From the NCBI GenBank assembly GCA_045837725.1, contig JBEWZL010000077.1, positions 310,001-374,000 on the forward strand: a DNA stretch of 64,000 nucleotides. The letters are read 5' to 3'. The position numbers and the translations under genes were made by a program. Positions 23,820 through 34,459 of the stretch are shown piece by piece (the first letter of the stretch is position 1; the number at the start of each line of letters is the position of its first letter). The notes below the pieces were generated by a model. That model was not told the DNA's origin, did not search any database, and saw only the letters and a list, made by a program, of their open reading frames with translations. The DNA is from Vermamoeba vermiformis. Its lineage: Eukaryota > Tubulinea > Echinamoebida.

Positions 23820-24967
23820 ATGAGCACCAAGGGCAAGCGTAAAGCAGCTGGTTTAAGAGCAGCGAAGGGCAAGTGTCGCTTGTGCCAGCAACAATTTGCG
23901 AGCGACAAGATCGAAGAGCATCTGAACAAATGCCTTGAGACCAAATTTCCTCCTCCAGCTGACGACGTAAATATTGCAAATAATACAGTACAAGTGTATA
24001 ATATTCTGACTTAGTATTTCTAGAATAAGACCAAATATTATTTGGTGAAAGCTTACGCTGAGGTCTATTGGTTGTATTTGAAAGCACCTGCCACTGCTAC
24101 GTAAGCACATATTATATTCTACCCATTGATGCTTACTCTGGGTCTTATTTAGTTTGCAAGATCTGGATTACACACTACGCAGAATCTGGCTCGAGTGTTG
24201 TGGTCACATGAGCACCTTCAACCGCGCTATGCCACCACTACCAAAGTAAGCGATTAATATACTTATGCATTCATATGACTTAGTACTAAGCTGATATCCT
24301 TTGTCGACTGCAGAGGTAAAAAGCCTAGCCTGGAAGATTTGATGCCGCCCACAAATAATGACGATGAAAGAGATGAAGATGATATGGGCATCAATAAGTC
24401 ATTAAAATTAGGTAAGATCTAGCAACTTAAAGGCATCTACGTCGACTCTAATCATTAATTTGACTTTAGAGAAAGTATTTAAAGTTGGCGATTGTTTCGA
24501 CTATGAATACGATATGGGCACTACAACGGAGCTCGCTGTCGACGTCTTAGCTGAAAAGTATGCTCCTCGATCCAACGACAAAACAATTACGATCTTAGCG
24601 CGCAATAACCATCCAATGATCGACTGCACCAAGTGCGATGATACAGCGAAGAAAATATGTTCAGAGTGCTTCAATCATTTCTGCACCAAACGTACGTTAA
24701 TGGATCGTGTACTGGCCTGGATCGGGCTTTGACCACTCGTTTATTGTAGATAGCAAGCATGACTGTGACAGTGAGATGTTGTTGAGTGTGGCTAATTCTC
24801 CGCGCAGTGGTTCTTGCGGCTACGAAGGCAACACTGAAGACGAGGGCGACAGATTCCCTAAACAAAAAGAAGCAGTGAACATTGATGAGGCTGCTGACGA
24901 TGACGACGATGAATTCGAAGAAGATGAAGAGGACGAAGAGGATGACGACGAGGTCAGTGATGATTAA
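23820..24967 (+). CDS. MM3350/pRiA4b ORF3-like zinc protein, copy 2
   Basis: Tandem paralogue of the gene just upstream, with the same six-exon layout (23820-23966, 24024-24100, 24153-24245, 24314-24411, 24470-24691, 24750-24967). It keeps KCRLCQQQFASDKIEEHLNKC, the VYWLYLKAPATATLQDLDYT segment, RRIWLECCGHMSTF and GDCFDYEYDMGTTTELAVD. In the last zinc module the CGFCGY of copy 1 has become SGSCGY, so one Cys of a CxxC pair is lost and metal binding there is probably weakened. The acidic tail is longer than in copy 1. Promoter spacing is 256 bp, and the 5' coding regions are nearly identical, which suggests a fairly recent duplication. Confidence 0.72.
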
Positions 24968-25216
24968 TCGCTTTTCAAACGGAGCGGATCTCTGATGAGC
25001 GTTGTAAATGGAATACTAAAGCTGCATTTGTACGAAGTATGCATTGGCACTCTCAACTATAGTTGATTATATATAATGTTTCTTGCTTTATTAAATTTTT
25101 GGCCTACTGACGTTGCGCGACAAATTGAACTTCGGAAAAAAAGTTAAAGCAAATTAAAATTATTACGAGATACGAACACAATAGTCCATTAGCTATTGTC
25201 TAGATATCAATCACGA

Positions 25217-27056
25217 ATGAGCTCTAATAAGCAAAAGGGTTCGAAAAAAGAACCGGCGGACGGTAAGTTGACTGCAGATGCCACGTAATTAACCTTGAAT
25301 TGCTTTAAAAAATTAATTAAATTGTTCAAGGGTTTTATTAGTGCTTATAAATGGTTATGTCACTCTATTTATCGTGGTTGTATTTAAAAATATTTTGCAT
25401 TAATTTAATTTTTATTTGCAGAGCTCCAAAAGCTGAGAGAAAAGCAACATCATGATAGAAAGAAAATCACGTTATTTAGAAGCCCTATTAAGACTCTCTA
25501 TATCTTCGCTTTGGTTGTCCTAGGCTGGATCAAGCGATCGGCTGTTTTTCTTGTTTCTCACAAACTCTTGTTTTATTTATCAACATTGACACTCTCAGCT
25601 GCATTAGCCGCATATTTACTGCCTGGACCTCATCAAGTCGTAAGTCAATTTTTCCTTACTTGCAGAACTACCAAACAAATTTAAAAAAATTCAAATTAAT
25701 TTTTAATAATACGCTAATACGTCCATTACAATATAGTTCGTCGATTCAGCGATGCAAGTCGGTTCTCGTATTGTTTGGTGGGTCGTGCTCGGAGTACTGT
25801 CCTCGATTGGTCTCGGTACGGAATCAAATATTCCGCTCTGAGTGTTAGTTCTAAATCAGTCTAATTGTGTGCTATTAATAGGCACTGGTCTGCACACATT
25901 TGTGTTGTATTTGGGACCATTCATTGCTCAAGTGACCCTCGCAGCCACTGAATGCAAATCAACTGACATTCAAACTTATGGCCCCAACAGGTACGCGAGA
26001 GTTATATTACTATAATTGATATATTAATATATTAATATGCTATTCTTGCAGATTGTTGTGTCCTGATGAAGCACTCGCAGCAGATCCAAACGCACCAGTG
26101 CCGGGCTTCGTTCAAATCGCTCAACTGGTCATCTTTGAAGGTAGGTCTAATCACGCGATATGTCGTAACAAATGGACATATGACTAACGCACTGATCAGC
26201 ATTCTTGTGGGGCATGGGCACTGCCATCGGTGAATTGCCTCCTTACTTTGTGGCTCGTGCAGGTACAATAGGAATAATAATTAATAATAGTACATAATAA
26301 TAATGATATTTTTGTAGCTCGTTTGACTGAAGAACGATTGAAACAACGCAAAATCGATTTGTTGGACGAAGAAGACGAGGGCAACGGCATTGTCGCGCGA
26401 TTGAAGCAGGTAAATAGTACAGCGCAACGAGTATTATACGGTGTTAATATTAACATTGCATCGATTCAGTTCGTAGTCAACAATTTGGGTCGTTTGGGCT
26501 TCTTCGGCATCTTGTTGTTCGCGTCAGTGCCCAACCCCTTGTTTGATCTCGCAGGTCTGACTGCTGGTCACTTGTTAGTGCCGTTCAAAACATTCTTCTT
26601 CGCGACGCTGATTGGCAAGGCTGTCATCAAGGCTGTCTTCGTGCAAGTAAGTTCGATCACGTGCTGTTCAACACTCACTGACACGTGTCACACTAGTCGT
26701 TCTTGTTGGTCACCGTGTTCAGCAAAGATCACTTGGAGACCGTTATTTCGCTCATTGAACGTGTCTTGCCGTTCTTGAAGGGCAAATTGCAACAAATCTT
26801 CGATGACGTCAAGAAACAATATCACCACACTGCTGCCAGTGACACCGCTCACGTGGTCAAGGTAAGTCGTTTTGTATGATCTTAATGCAAATGATGCTAA
26901 TTCTCTGATCAGAAAACTAACTACTTGTCGCTCGTGTGGGACGTGGTGTTGGCAGTGATGATTTCCTATTTTGTCGTGTCACTGGTCAACTCGACCGTTC
27001 AAGAATATCTTCATGAACGCGACGAAGAAGAATTGGAAAAGAGAAAGAAGAAATAA
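25217..27056 (+). CDS. VMP1: VMP1 (vacuole membrane protein 1), lipid scramblase of the ER
   Basis: VMP1 is a multi-pass ER protein that scrambles phospholipids and is required for autophagosome formation and ER contact sites. Exons join in frame from ATG 25217 to TAA 27054-27056. The protein has the VMP1 layout: a basic N-terminus, [20 protein letters not shown], then [20 protein letters not shown] and [11 protein letters not shown]. Next are [20 protein letters not shown] and, in the VTT (DedA-like) core, [20 protein letters not shown] then [17 protein letters not shown]. The E in the GxxxxELPPYF motif is intact. The C-terminus ends with Lys/Glu repeats, with EKRKKK as a possible ER-retrieval-type basic end. 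It is convergent with KAR, 104 bp apart. Confidence 0.93.
26679..26690. promoter_or_regulatory. TGACACGTGTCA palindrome in a VMP1 intron
   Basis: Exact copy of the 12-bp palindrome also seen at 15546 and 20386. It lies inside the intron just before the acceptor at about 26698. Confidence 0.4.
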
Positions 27057-27160
27057 TAAATAAAGAGAGCCTCCCTCGTAAATAAATATCACCCTATCGC
27101 CATGTAATTAAAGAACTACAATTCTCTTTTACTTGAGTGCATTCAAAGCACACCGCAAGT

Positions 27161-28661
27161 TTACTGCTTGGTGTCACCTTCTTTCTTGTCACGAGCAGCG
27201 CGTCTCTTGACAGCCGCAAGACCTTGGCTGACGACTGTGGAGGCAACGTATGACTTGGGGATGATCTTGGTGGTCAAGAAGCTGCGTGATATTCTCATTA
27301 GATATGAGTACTATATTAATATTGTATATACGCACATCATGACGTCGTGGAAGAAATAACCAGTGTTGAACTTGGTGCCCAATGCGTTCAACGAGGCACG
27401 AGCAAAAGTCTTGGCGGAGGGAACCAAAGCAGAGGTGCGCTTGATCTTGCTCATCTTGGAGGACTAAGCATATAAATGCGTGTTATTAATATCCATCTAT
27501 TATCTGTGAATTAGCATTGAACTTACGACAAAGCTGGGAGTGATGTTCTCGACGACAATGCCCTTGTTGGCGTACCTATAGAAATAAGGTTATGAGTCTC
27601 ATATTAACATAATAAGCCGTGCTTGACACCTACTCGAATTGAATGTTTTGGGAGAAGTGATTGACGTATGACTTGCTGGCACCATAGACGCTCAAGAGAG
27701 GTGCGGGGATGACTGAGGAGATCGAGCTAATGTTCAAGATGAGACCCTTCTTCCTGCAGCATGACATCATTAATATCATATTCACTAGTATAGGTGTTAT
27801 ATGTACGTACTTGGTCAACATGGATCTGAGGACGATCTGAGTAACCATAGTAAGAGCAGTGATGTTCAAATCAACGATTTCCTTCAATCTCTTCGAGTCC
27901 AATTCGTGCAAATATGCAGGCAAGTCGTATGAGACACCAGCGTTGTTAACTGTTTGATAATAAAATATTTAGCAATTTTTTTCTGGAGGAGATCTGAGAC
28001 TTACTCAAAACAGTGGCATTCAAATCAGCGATCTCAGCAGCGAATTTAGCCCAAGCAGCTTCATTAGCGTGAGCCAAGTCGATGATAACGACGCGAGTTT
28101 GAGCGCTGGGAGTGGTCTTTTTGATCTCCTCTTGAACAGCATCCAATTTCTCCTTGGATCGACCAACGAGGCAGACATTGGAGCCGCGACGTGCGAGTTC
28201 AAGGGCGTATTCTTTACCAATACCATCAGAGGCACCAGTGACCACTTGAATTATAAGGGGTTAGTTTTTAGCACGTGATCCAAAAATAGAGGATAATCCA
28301 ATAATTGATTTTACAATAAATATTATAACATGAGCCGTATAATATTCTACTATGCTCGTCAATAAGTAATTGAGCGGATTATTATTTCTAAAAAAATTTT
28401 TTGCTATCAGCGCTGATAGTTGATCCGATCAACGGGATATTGTAACATACCAGCCCAAGACTCTCCTTTCTTAATAAACTTGCGCAGATTAGAGGGAGAA
28501 AAGAATCGCTTGAGGATCAAGAACCCAAACAGAGTTTTCAACCAAGAGAGCACTTTGAGACAACCAATAATGAAGGCAAAAGCGAGGAGGTAAGCCAAAT
28601 AAGGGTGAGACATGCGCACATCTGCGAATGCAGTGGCGAGAATACTAAGATGTTGTTGCAT
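27161..28661 (-). CDS. Very-long-chain 3-ketoacyl-CoA reductase (HSD17B12/KAR family)
   Basis: This short-chain dehydrogenase reduces 3-ketoacyl-CoA with NADPH in the ER fatty-acid elongation cycle. The gene starts at ATG 28661 ([18 protein letters not shown]), followed by a hydrophobic anchor [20 protein letters not shown]. The Rossmann motif is [20 protein letters not shown], with [15 protein letters not shown] after it. [13 protein letters not shown] gives the structural Asn region. The catalytic set is Ser in [12 protein letters not shown], then Tyr and Lys in [10 protein letters not shown]. Stop TAA is at 27163-27161. The C-terminal end [15 protein letters not shown] is basic and could help ER retention. 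It shares a 210-bp divergent promoter with the Rab7-family gene. Confidence 0.9.
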
Positions 28662-28770
28662 ATTGTTGTGCTGGTTTGTACGATCGGGCAACAAAAAGAC
28701 AAAAATTTGCAACGAGCCATTTTAACCAACTGTGTGACGTGGCTTACACATTCAAAGCTTACGTCATATA

Positions 28771-28786
28771 TTTCTTAATTAGGAAA
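28771..28786. promoter_or_regulatory. Mcm1/CArG-like palindrome in a divergent promoter
   Basis: TTTCTTAATTAGGAAA is one base away from a perfect 16-bp palindrome of the same type as the intronic CArG-like boxes. It sits between the KAR and Rab7 start codons. Confidence 0.4.
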
Positions 28787-28871
28787 TCCTGCGGATAGTG
28801 GATCAAGCGTGGAATAGTAAACTAGCGACAGATCAGCAACACGACAGATCCCAACTACAAAAAAAGTTATA

Positions 28872-30031
28872 ATGTTTCCATTATTGAAAGTAGTATTATT
28901 AGGCGATGCTGGGTAAGTTTAAGTGAAGCACTTGCAATGTTCCTCGGATCTTCCGTAAATAACACGAAGAACCTACAATTAGGGAATTAATGTTACTTTA
29001 TTGCCCTATTTTATTGATATTAATTTATGATCGTTATTTAGGGTTGGAAAAACCTCGTTGATGGACAGATATCCTTAAAAATATTCATAAAATTTGGAGG
29101 ATATTTTCTGCGGCAATATAACGTTTATTATTACCGATTAATATATAATATTCTCCTTAATGTACGATTACATTTGTAAATCAGACTTTTTCAGAGCGAT
29201 ACAAGGCGACAATTGGAGCAGACTTTTTGACAAAAGAACTACGAATAGAGAATAAACTCGTTACATTACAGGTAAATAGTTCATCTAATTTTAATGTTAT
29301 AATATTCCTAACATTATTTCTAGATTTGGTACGTGTTACATCAAAGGCGATCTGCACACAATTATTTATATCAAACACTTTAATAGGGACACTGCTGGCT
29401 GTGAGCGATTTAATTCGTTAGGCAGTGCATATTTCCGAGGATCAGATTGTTGTATATTAGTATTCGACGTTACCGACGCAAAGTCACTCGTAAGTTCAAA
29501 TAAGCTAAATTTGGAACGGATCCATCGTTACTAATCAATTATATTTGAATAGAACTCGTTGACTTTTTGGAAAGAAGAATTTTTTATGCACGCATTAGAG
29601 GACGAAAAAGACAGAAAGACATTTCCATTTGTCGTATTAGCCAACAAAATTGATATGTTAGAGCGACGCGTAGTACGGATCTGACCGAATATTTATATCA
29701 GCAGTGGCAGTGTTAACTAATTGTTGATTATATAGGTCACAACAGAACAGGCCCAAGAGTGGTGCAAGAGCAACGGCCACAACATTAATTACTTTGAAAC
29801 GAGTGCCAAGTCCGGTCAAAATGTCGAATCAGCATTCAAAGTGGCTGTGACAGCAGTGCTGAAACAGTACTTGGACGAAGAACGCAACTCCACGTAAGTA
29901 CTGACGAGCGACTATAAGACAGAGTGCACTTTAACTAACGCCCTAATAATAGACCTAGTACGAGGCCTCCAACAGCAGTAGATTTGCGCGCACAAAAACC
30001 AAACAGTCGCGACAACGATTGTCCGTGTTAA
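28872..30031 (+). CDS. Rab7-family small GTPase with Cys in place of the catalytic Gln
   Basis: Exons are 28872-28912, 29042-29068, 29172-29271, 29324-29328 (5 nt), 29387-29489, 29553-29669, 29736-29893 and 29953-30031. The protein has [20 protein letters not shown], the Rab7 effector region [22 protein letters not shown] (NKxD), [14 protein letters not shown] (SAK), and ends CPC for geranylgeranylation. Rab7 controls late endosome and lysosome traffic. The switch-II sequence is WDTAGCERF instead of WDTAGQERF. Loss of the catalytic Gln is known to slow GTP hydrolysis in Rabs, so this copy may be biased to the GTP form. Normal RabGAP action would also be impaired. It could be a divergent Rab7 paralogue rather than the main Rab7. 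Confidence 0.88.
29069..29171 (+). other. U12-type AT-AC intron in the Rab7-family gene
   Basis: The intron starts ATATCCTTA, against the minor-spliceosome consensus ATATCCTTT. It ends GATTAC and carries TCCTTAAT at 29154-29161, a near-perfect U12 branch site 10-11 nt before the AC. Splicing it out restores [16 protein letters not shown], the conserved Rab7 sequence. No GT-AG choice does so. Confidence 0.85.
29324..29328 (+). other. 5-nt microexon (ATTTG)
   Basis: The exon is flanked by a good acceptor (CTAAC at 29309-29313, TTTCTAG) and donor (GTACGT). With the next exon it makes ATT TGG GAC, the Ile-Trp-Asp of the IWDTAG motif. Skipping it breaks the frame. Confidence 0.85.
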
Positions 30032-30600
30032 TAAAATGTCTTGTGTATTAATTCTAATGGCAGAACAGAGCTGCTCGTGTATAATAATAATAGTACTTAA
30101 CCGTTGCCTATTTACACGTGCTGAAGTTAACACAATGCAGTGCAAGTTCATATTATTAACCCTCCCTGAAGACACGTGTCTTGTTTTAACACCAAATGAT
30201 ATTTTTCAACTGTCGTCGTCACAGCCCTATATCCAATAACACAACACATAAAAGGTATAAATTCTAATGCAATTAGCAAAATGTCGTTACTCTGCTGGGC
30301 ATTGGTTTTCAGCTTCCAAATTGATCAGATCGTAGAAGAACTAATTAGCTCATAATATTAATTTTGCAGCACTGAACTTGTTAATAACAGCATATTCAAG
30401 CTACTAACAATGATGATTGACGCTGGAATTTTATTTCAAATTGACAAATAATTTATTTTAATACAAGATATTATTTTATCGTGCAAACTTGAATCATTAG
30501 CTGCATTACATTATTAAATAATAAAATAGCAATTTTTAATTTTATTCTTGCTTTGAAAAATCAAGATCTGACTTTTTAATGCAGATTCAATACATACAAC
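30032..30600. other. Intergenic region before the dynein light chain
   Basis: AT-rich, non-coding. It includes a stray CACGTG (30174) and long A/T runs before the LC8 start. No RNA or gene was recognised. Confidence 0.4.
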
Positions 30601-30885
30601 ATGGCAGACGCAAAAATAACAGTCAAGAGCGTGGATATGTCCGATGAGATGCTTGACGATGTAAAGAAATTAGCGAAAGACAGTTTTCAGCAATTTGAAG
30701 GCAAAAACGTAGTCTGCCGAGATGTGGCCTCAGCCATCAAGAAAGAATGCGACAAACGATTTGGAGGTACTTGGCACTGCATTGTAGGCAAGGATTTTGG
30801 CAGCTTTGTTAGTCATGAATCGAAGCACTTCGTTTATTTCTATTTGAACGACTACGCCATTTTGCTGTTCCGTGCAGGCTTGTAA
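30601..30885 (+). CDS. DYNLL: LC8-type dynein light chain (DYNLL)
   Basis: LC8 is a small dimeric hub bound to dynein intermediate chain and many other partners. The gene has a single exon of 94 codons plus stop, close to the usual 89 residues. VDMSDEMLDDVKKLAKDSFQ gives the first helix. KKECDKRFGGTWHCIVGKDF and GSFVSHESKHFVYFYLNDYA give the beta sheet that binds partner peptides. The end ILLFRAGL corresponds to the family's ILLFKSG. It is one of few intronless genes in the window. Confidence 0.96.
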   Translation: MADAKITVKSVDMSDEMLDDVKKLAKDSFQQFEGKNVVCRDVASAIKKECDKRFGGTWHCIVGKDFGSFVSHESKHFVYFYLNDYAILLFRAGL

Positions 30886-31349
30886 TATAATACCTTTATT
30901 TAATAAATTCTAACATATATGCTTACTCGTCCGAATTAAGCTTTAACTAGGATCATGAAAGTTCCTCAAAAAAACTAGCATTGCCACAGCTTTCCTTACT
31001 GAAGCTCGCTTTCCTACGCCTGAGGCAAAGAGTTCAGCGTAACGATGCAGCACGATAAGTACTACCAAGCGAGTTCCATGTACCTTAACAACCGCCACTT
31101 CTGATTGGTCCAGTAAAACTAACGGTAAATCTGAACGCTATCTCCCTTAGGGAAGCGCTACTGTGCCTACAATACTCGTACTAACGCTATTCGACATATA
31201 GGCAATAGAAAGCGCCGCAATCCAAGGGAAGTTACCCGGTAAAGCGTGCGTACAAACTTTCCGTATTTGGAAGATTCAGCTAAAATTAAACTCTGTTAAT
31301 GAACGGCAGCAGGTGAACTACATTCGAATAGTTGTATTATGTTCGCGTT
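30886..31349. other. Intergenic region between LC8 and the PHD/chromo-shadow gene
   Basis: Non-coding and less AT-rich than other intergenic stretches from about 30960 to 31260, with short inverted segments such as CCCTTAGGG at 31143. No RNA family was recognised. It may include 5' UTR of the next gene. Confidence 0.4.
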
Positions 31350-34300
31350 ATGAACATCAAAAATATCATAACGGCTGAGACATCGGCCCTTCCCGACAAA
31401 GCCTCAAGTGATAACACTGAAAAACTGCCGAGGGCCGAGTCCGCGGCCGCTCTACCGGACTCCTTGGAATCAGCAGCAACGCCTTTGATGAAAATACGAT
31501 TCACGGCATCGGGTTCACCGTCTCTGCCAACAAAGGTAAATTTTTAATTAAGATAATAATATTTTCATTCGCGGATCTGCTGAGAGCTCTCTACCAGCTG
31601 TCGTAATTAATTCGTCGCATTAATATAAATTAACTGGCAATATAGAAAAGTATTCATAAAGACTTTGGCGACATTCTTTTTCTTATTACTTTTACATCCG
31701 CATCCACTTTCCGCTAACTTCGTACTTAGGCATCACCAGACGAAAGTGTCCCCAGTAAATCAATATTCGAGGATCCAGACGTTGACGAGAAGAAGTCACT
31801 GCTCATTTGGTTTTTCGGTACACCGATCACTACAGAGATGGTAGAGAAGATCGTGCCTGCCTTTCTGGAGTCTCGCAAGGCAAGAATTCCTTCGTCGATT
31901 ACTAAATCCACGCGGAGAGACGATGTGATTCGAGTAGTTTACGAATCCACCGCGGATTGCCCAAAGAAGCTCAGAGGTGAATTTCAGTTTGTCTACAACG
32001 ACAAACCGATTCGCATGTACTTCGGCAAGACCATAATGACCACACCCCGCGCTTCTTCGCCTCCCAAGATGTTGGACAGTCCCCAAACCGCGTCGGTACA
32101 AACCCTAAATCCAGAAAGTGCGGGCGTGGTTGTTATCTCAGTGCCGAAAAAAACCGAACCACCACCAAAGGTGCAAACGAGCGCCCAAATGCAAGGCACG
32201 AAGATACGCTTTCGGAGGTCTAAACCCATCTCAACGGATGTGGGGCCTGGTCTAACGCCGACGCCAGAAAATATTAATTGCTACTGCGGGTCCAAGACTG
32301 TATCGCCCGAGACTATTGGCACGTGGCCCGATTTGAAGTGCTCGAAATGTCACGCATTCTTCCACGGCAGATGCACCCAACAAACGCACCTAAAACCACT
32401 GCTGCCTGGCGATATCTATTACACGTTTATGTGTAAAAAATGTGGTTGTGACATCGAATTATTTGCAAAACAGGCAAAATCGTGGTCGCAAGTGCTGCAG
32501 ATCGCTTTCTACAATCTGACCTGCGCAAAACGAGGCGGAAGAGTCGATCCGCCGGACGATAATTTGGAGTATTTTTCCTTGGATGAGCTGTGCACATTCA
32601 TAGCGACCAACCGCCTCCTATTAGCAATTAAAGGTAATTAGACACCAAAAATATTTTCTGATTTTTTTCTAATGAAGGTATAAATATCGGCATTAACCCG
32701 ATAAATATTTGCAATATTCTCTATTAATATTTAACGATCCATTAATTAATTTAAATTACAGAGAGTATTGACGTGACCGCCATGCTCCTGCAAGAAAAGC
32801 TGAAAGAACAGCCCTTATTCTTCGCCAATAAGGACAGTTTGTGGGCCTTCAACAAGGCTCATCTTCATCCTGGCTCGTATTCCTTCATAATCAAGTGCGT
32901 AGTTTAGTAACCGCATCACGTGTCATTAACTTGATTTGACAGCCCTGAGCGCAGCAACACACCGAGTGGCCTCGTGGCGATTGATCTGAACGGCACCTCG
33001 AGCGCAGATTTCTTGCCAAATCCAGCGGCATACAGCACACCGATTGAGCCCATGAAAATGTCCACACCGCTCGTTGAAATTATTCCGCCAGGTCTTCCCA
33101 TCGATCGCTCCAAGTTCACCGACTTGCGTACTCAACTGACCAATCGGCTGCAACAAGCTACTGGCACTGCTGTGATGGGCTCGGTGTCCGCAACTGGCCA
33201 AGTTGTTCCGTCACGTGTGCAACAACCAATCATTGTCAGCGCGGTGCAATCCTCACCGACACCCATCAACATGTACAAGCCAGGAGTGATCATGCCGTAC
33301 ATGACATTCCCAACACAGCTCGTGCCGTATCCGCCTGAGATGCTGCAGCCCATGCAGATGGCCATGCCGCCAATGTACCAACCAGCGCCTGCAATAGCAC
33401 CACCTCCTGACGAACCCAAGCGCGATCAGTTCGAGGAAATTGCGAGCATCATTGCCTCGGCCAAAAAAGCCGCAGCGAGTTCTACCGTCCCGCGCTACAC
33501 ATTCACCAAGGGCAGAGTTAGCGGATACAACACGCGCAGACGATCTGATCGAGGCAATCGCAGCAGTCGCGAGAATCGTCAGTCAAGAGACAAAGACAAC
33601 AGCAGTAATAATAATTCCCAACGTAGCAGCGGCGGCAGTAGCGGCAGCGGTGGAAACAACAACAATAATAATAACAACAACAACAACAACAACGGTCGTG
33701 AGAACGGACACAACAATGTGGTCACTGTCGATGAAGACGAAGACGAAGAGAAGTCGGAGTCTAACAAGAAAAAAAGAACTCGTGACCAAGTCGCAGACTC
33801 AGATCCCAGCACGACTGACGTGCAAGTCAAGGAGATTGAGATCGACAACGAGGCCCTTGAGACACCGCCCGTGAAGAAGCCACGCCTCACTATCCCACAA
33901 CCCACGCTGCTCAGTGTGGAACCGATCAACTCTTCGGAGAGCAGAGCTACACAAGTCACGCGTGAGACTACAAACACGAGCACATTTGCAGTTGGCTCAC
34001 CTGTGCCCATGCCCGTGCCGAGAGTAAGTCACGTGATCAAATGAACTTGCCCGAAATTTCATTCTAACCACGTGTTTTTTGCAGCAACGCTCACCAACAC
34101 CCACACCAACACCACCGAAAATACTTGCAATGCCACACATTGACAATGACAACGTGACTGAAGTTGAAGAGATTTTGGGCGTTAAAGTCGTCGCGTCAAA
34201 GCTGTTCTTTTACATTCGATGGCGAATACCACCTGGTGTCAGCGAAGCAGATCAGGAGTGCTTTTATTCGTTCTTGCCTGCTGAAGTGTTGAACCAATTA

Positions 34301-34393
34301 GCGCCGCAGAAAGTGATTCAATTCTATCAGAGTCGCATTCAATTTGACAAAAATGTCATCAGTTTTGGAACACTGCCAAATAACGGCAAGTAG
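31350..34393 (+). CDS. PHD finger, winged-helix and chromo-shadow protein
   Basis: The ATG at 31350 (MNIKNIITAETSAL) is the first ATG; an upstream TTG at 31332 is not a likely start. Domains in order: an N-terminal part with WFFGTPITTEMVEKIVPAFL and a beta-rich stretch; a PHD-type zinc finger, NCYCGSKTVSPETIG then LKCSKCHAFFHGRCTQ and FMCKKCG (about 32275-32450); a helical winged-helix-like region (SWSQVLQIAFYNLTCAKRGG to FFANKDSLWAFNKAHLHPGS) as found after the PHD in ASH2L; and a Met/Pro-rich then Asn-rich linker with charged runs. The C-terminal chromo-shadow domain is VEEILGVKVVASKLFFYIRW then PQKVIQFYQSRIQF. A nuclear chromatin role is likely. The SPRY domain of ASH2L is absent. Confidence 0.7.
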
Positions 34394-34459
34394 ATCTGGA
34401 TGTGGCATGAAACAACTTTGTAAATTTACTGTACATAATAACGGACTGTCGAAATAAAA

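Noticed and set aside
24290-24312. GATATCCTTTG in an intron of zinc-protein copy 2 as a U12 donor
   Set aside because: It sits inside a normal GT-AG intron just before the acceptor, and copy 1 has the same intron with plain U2-type ends.
31332-31349. TTG at 31332 as the start of the PHD/chromo-shadow protein
   Set aside because: Non-ATG starts need special evidence in eukaryotes; an in-frame ATG follows 18 nt later.
33650-33720. AAC/AAT run in the PHD/chromo-shadow gene as a microsatellite repeat
   Set aside because: It is an in-frame Asn tract in a coding exon, common in amoebozoan-type proteins; not a separate repeat element.
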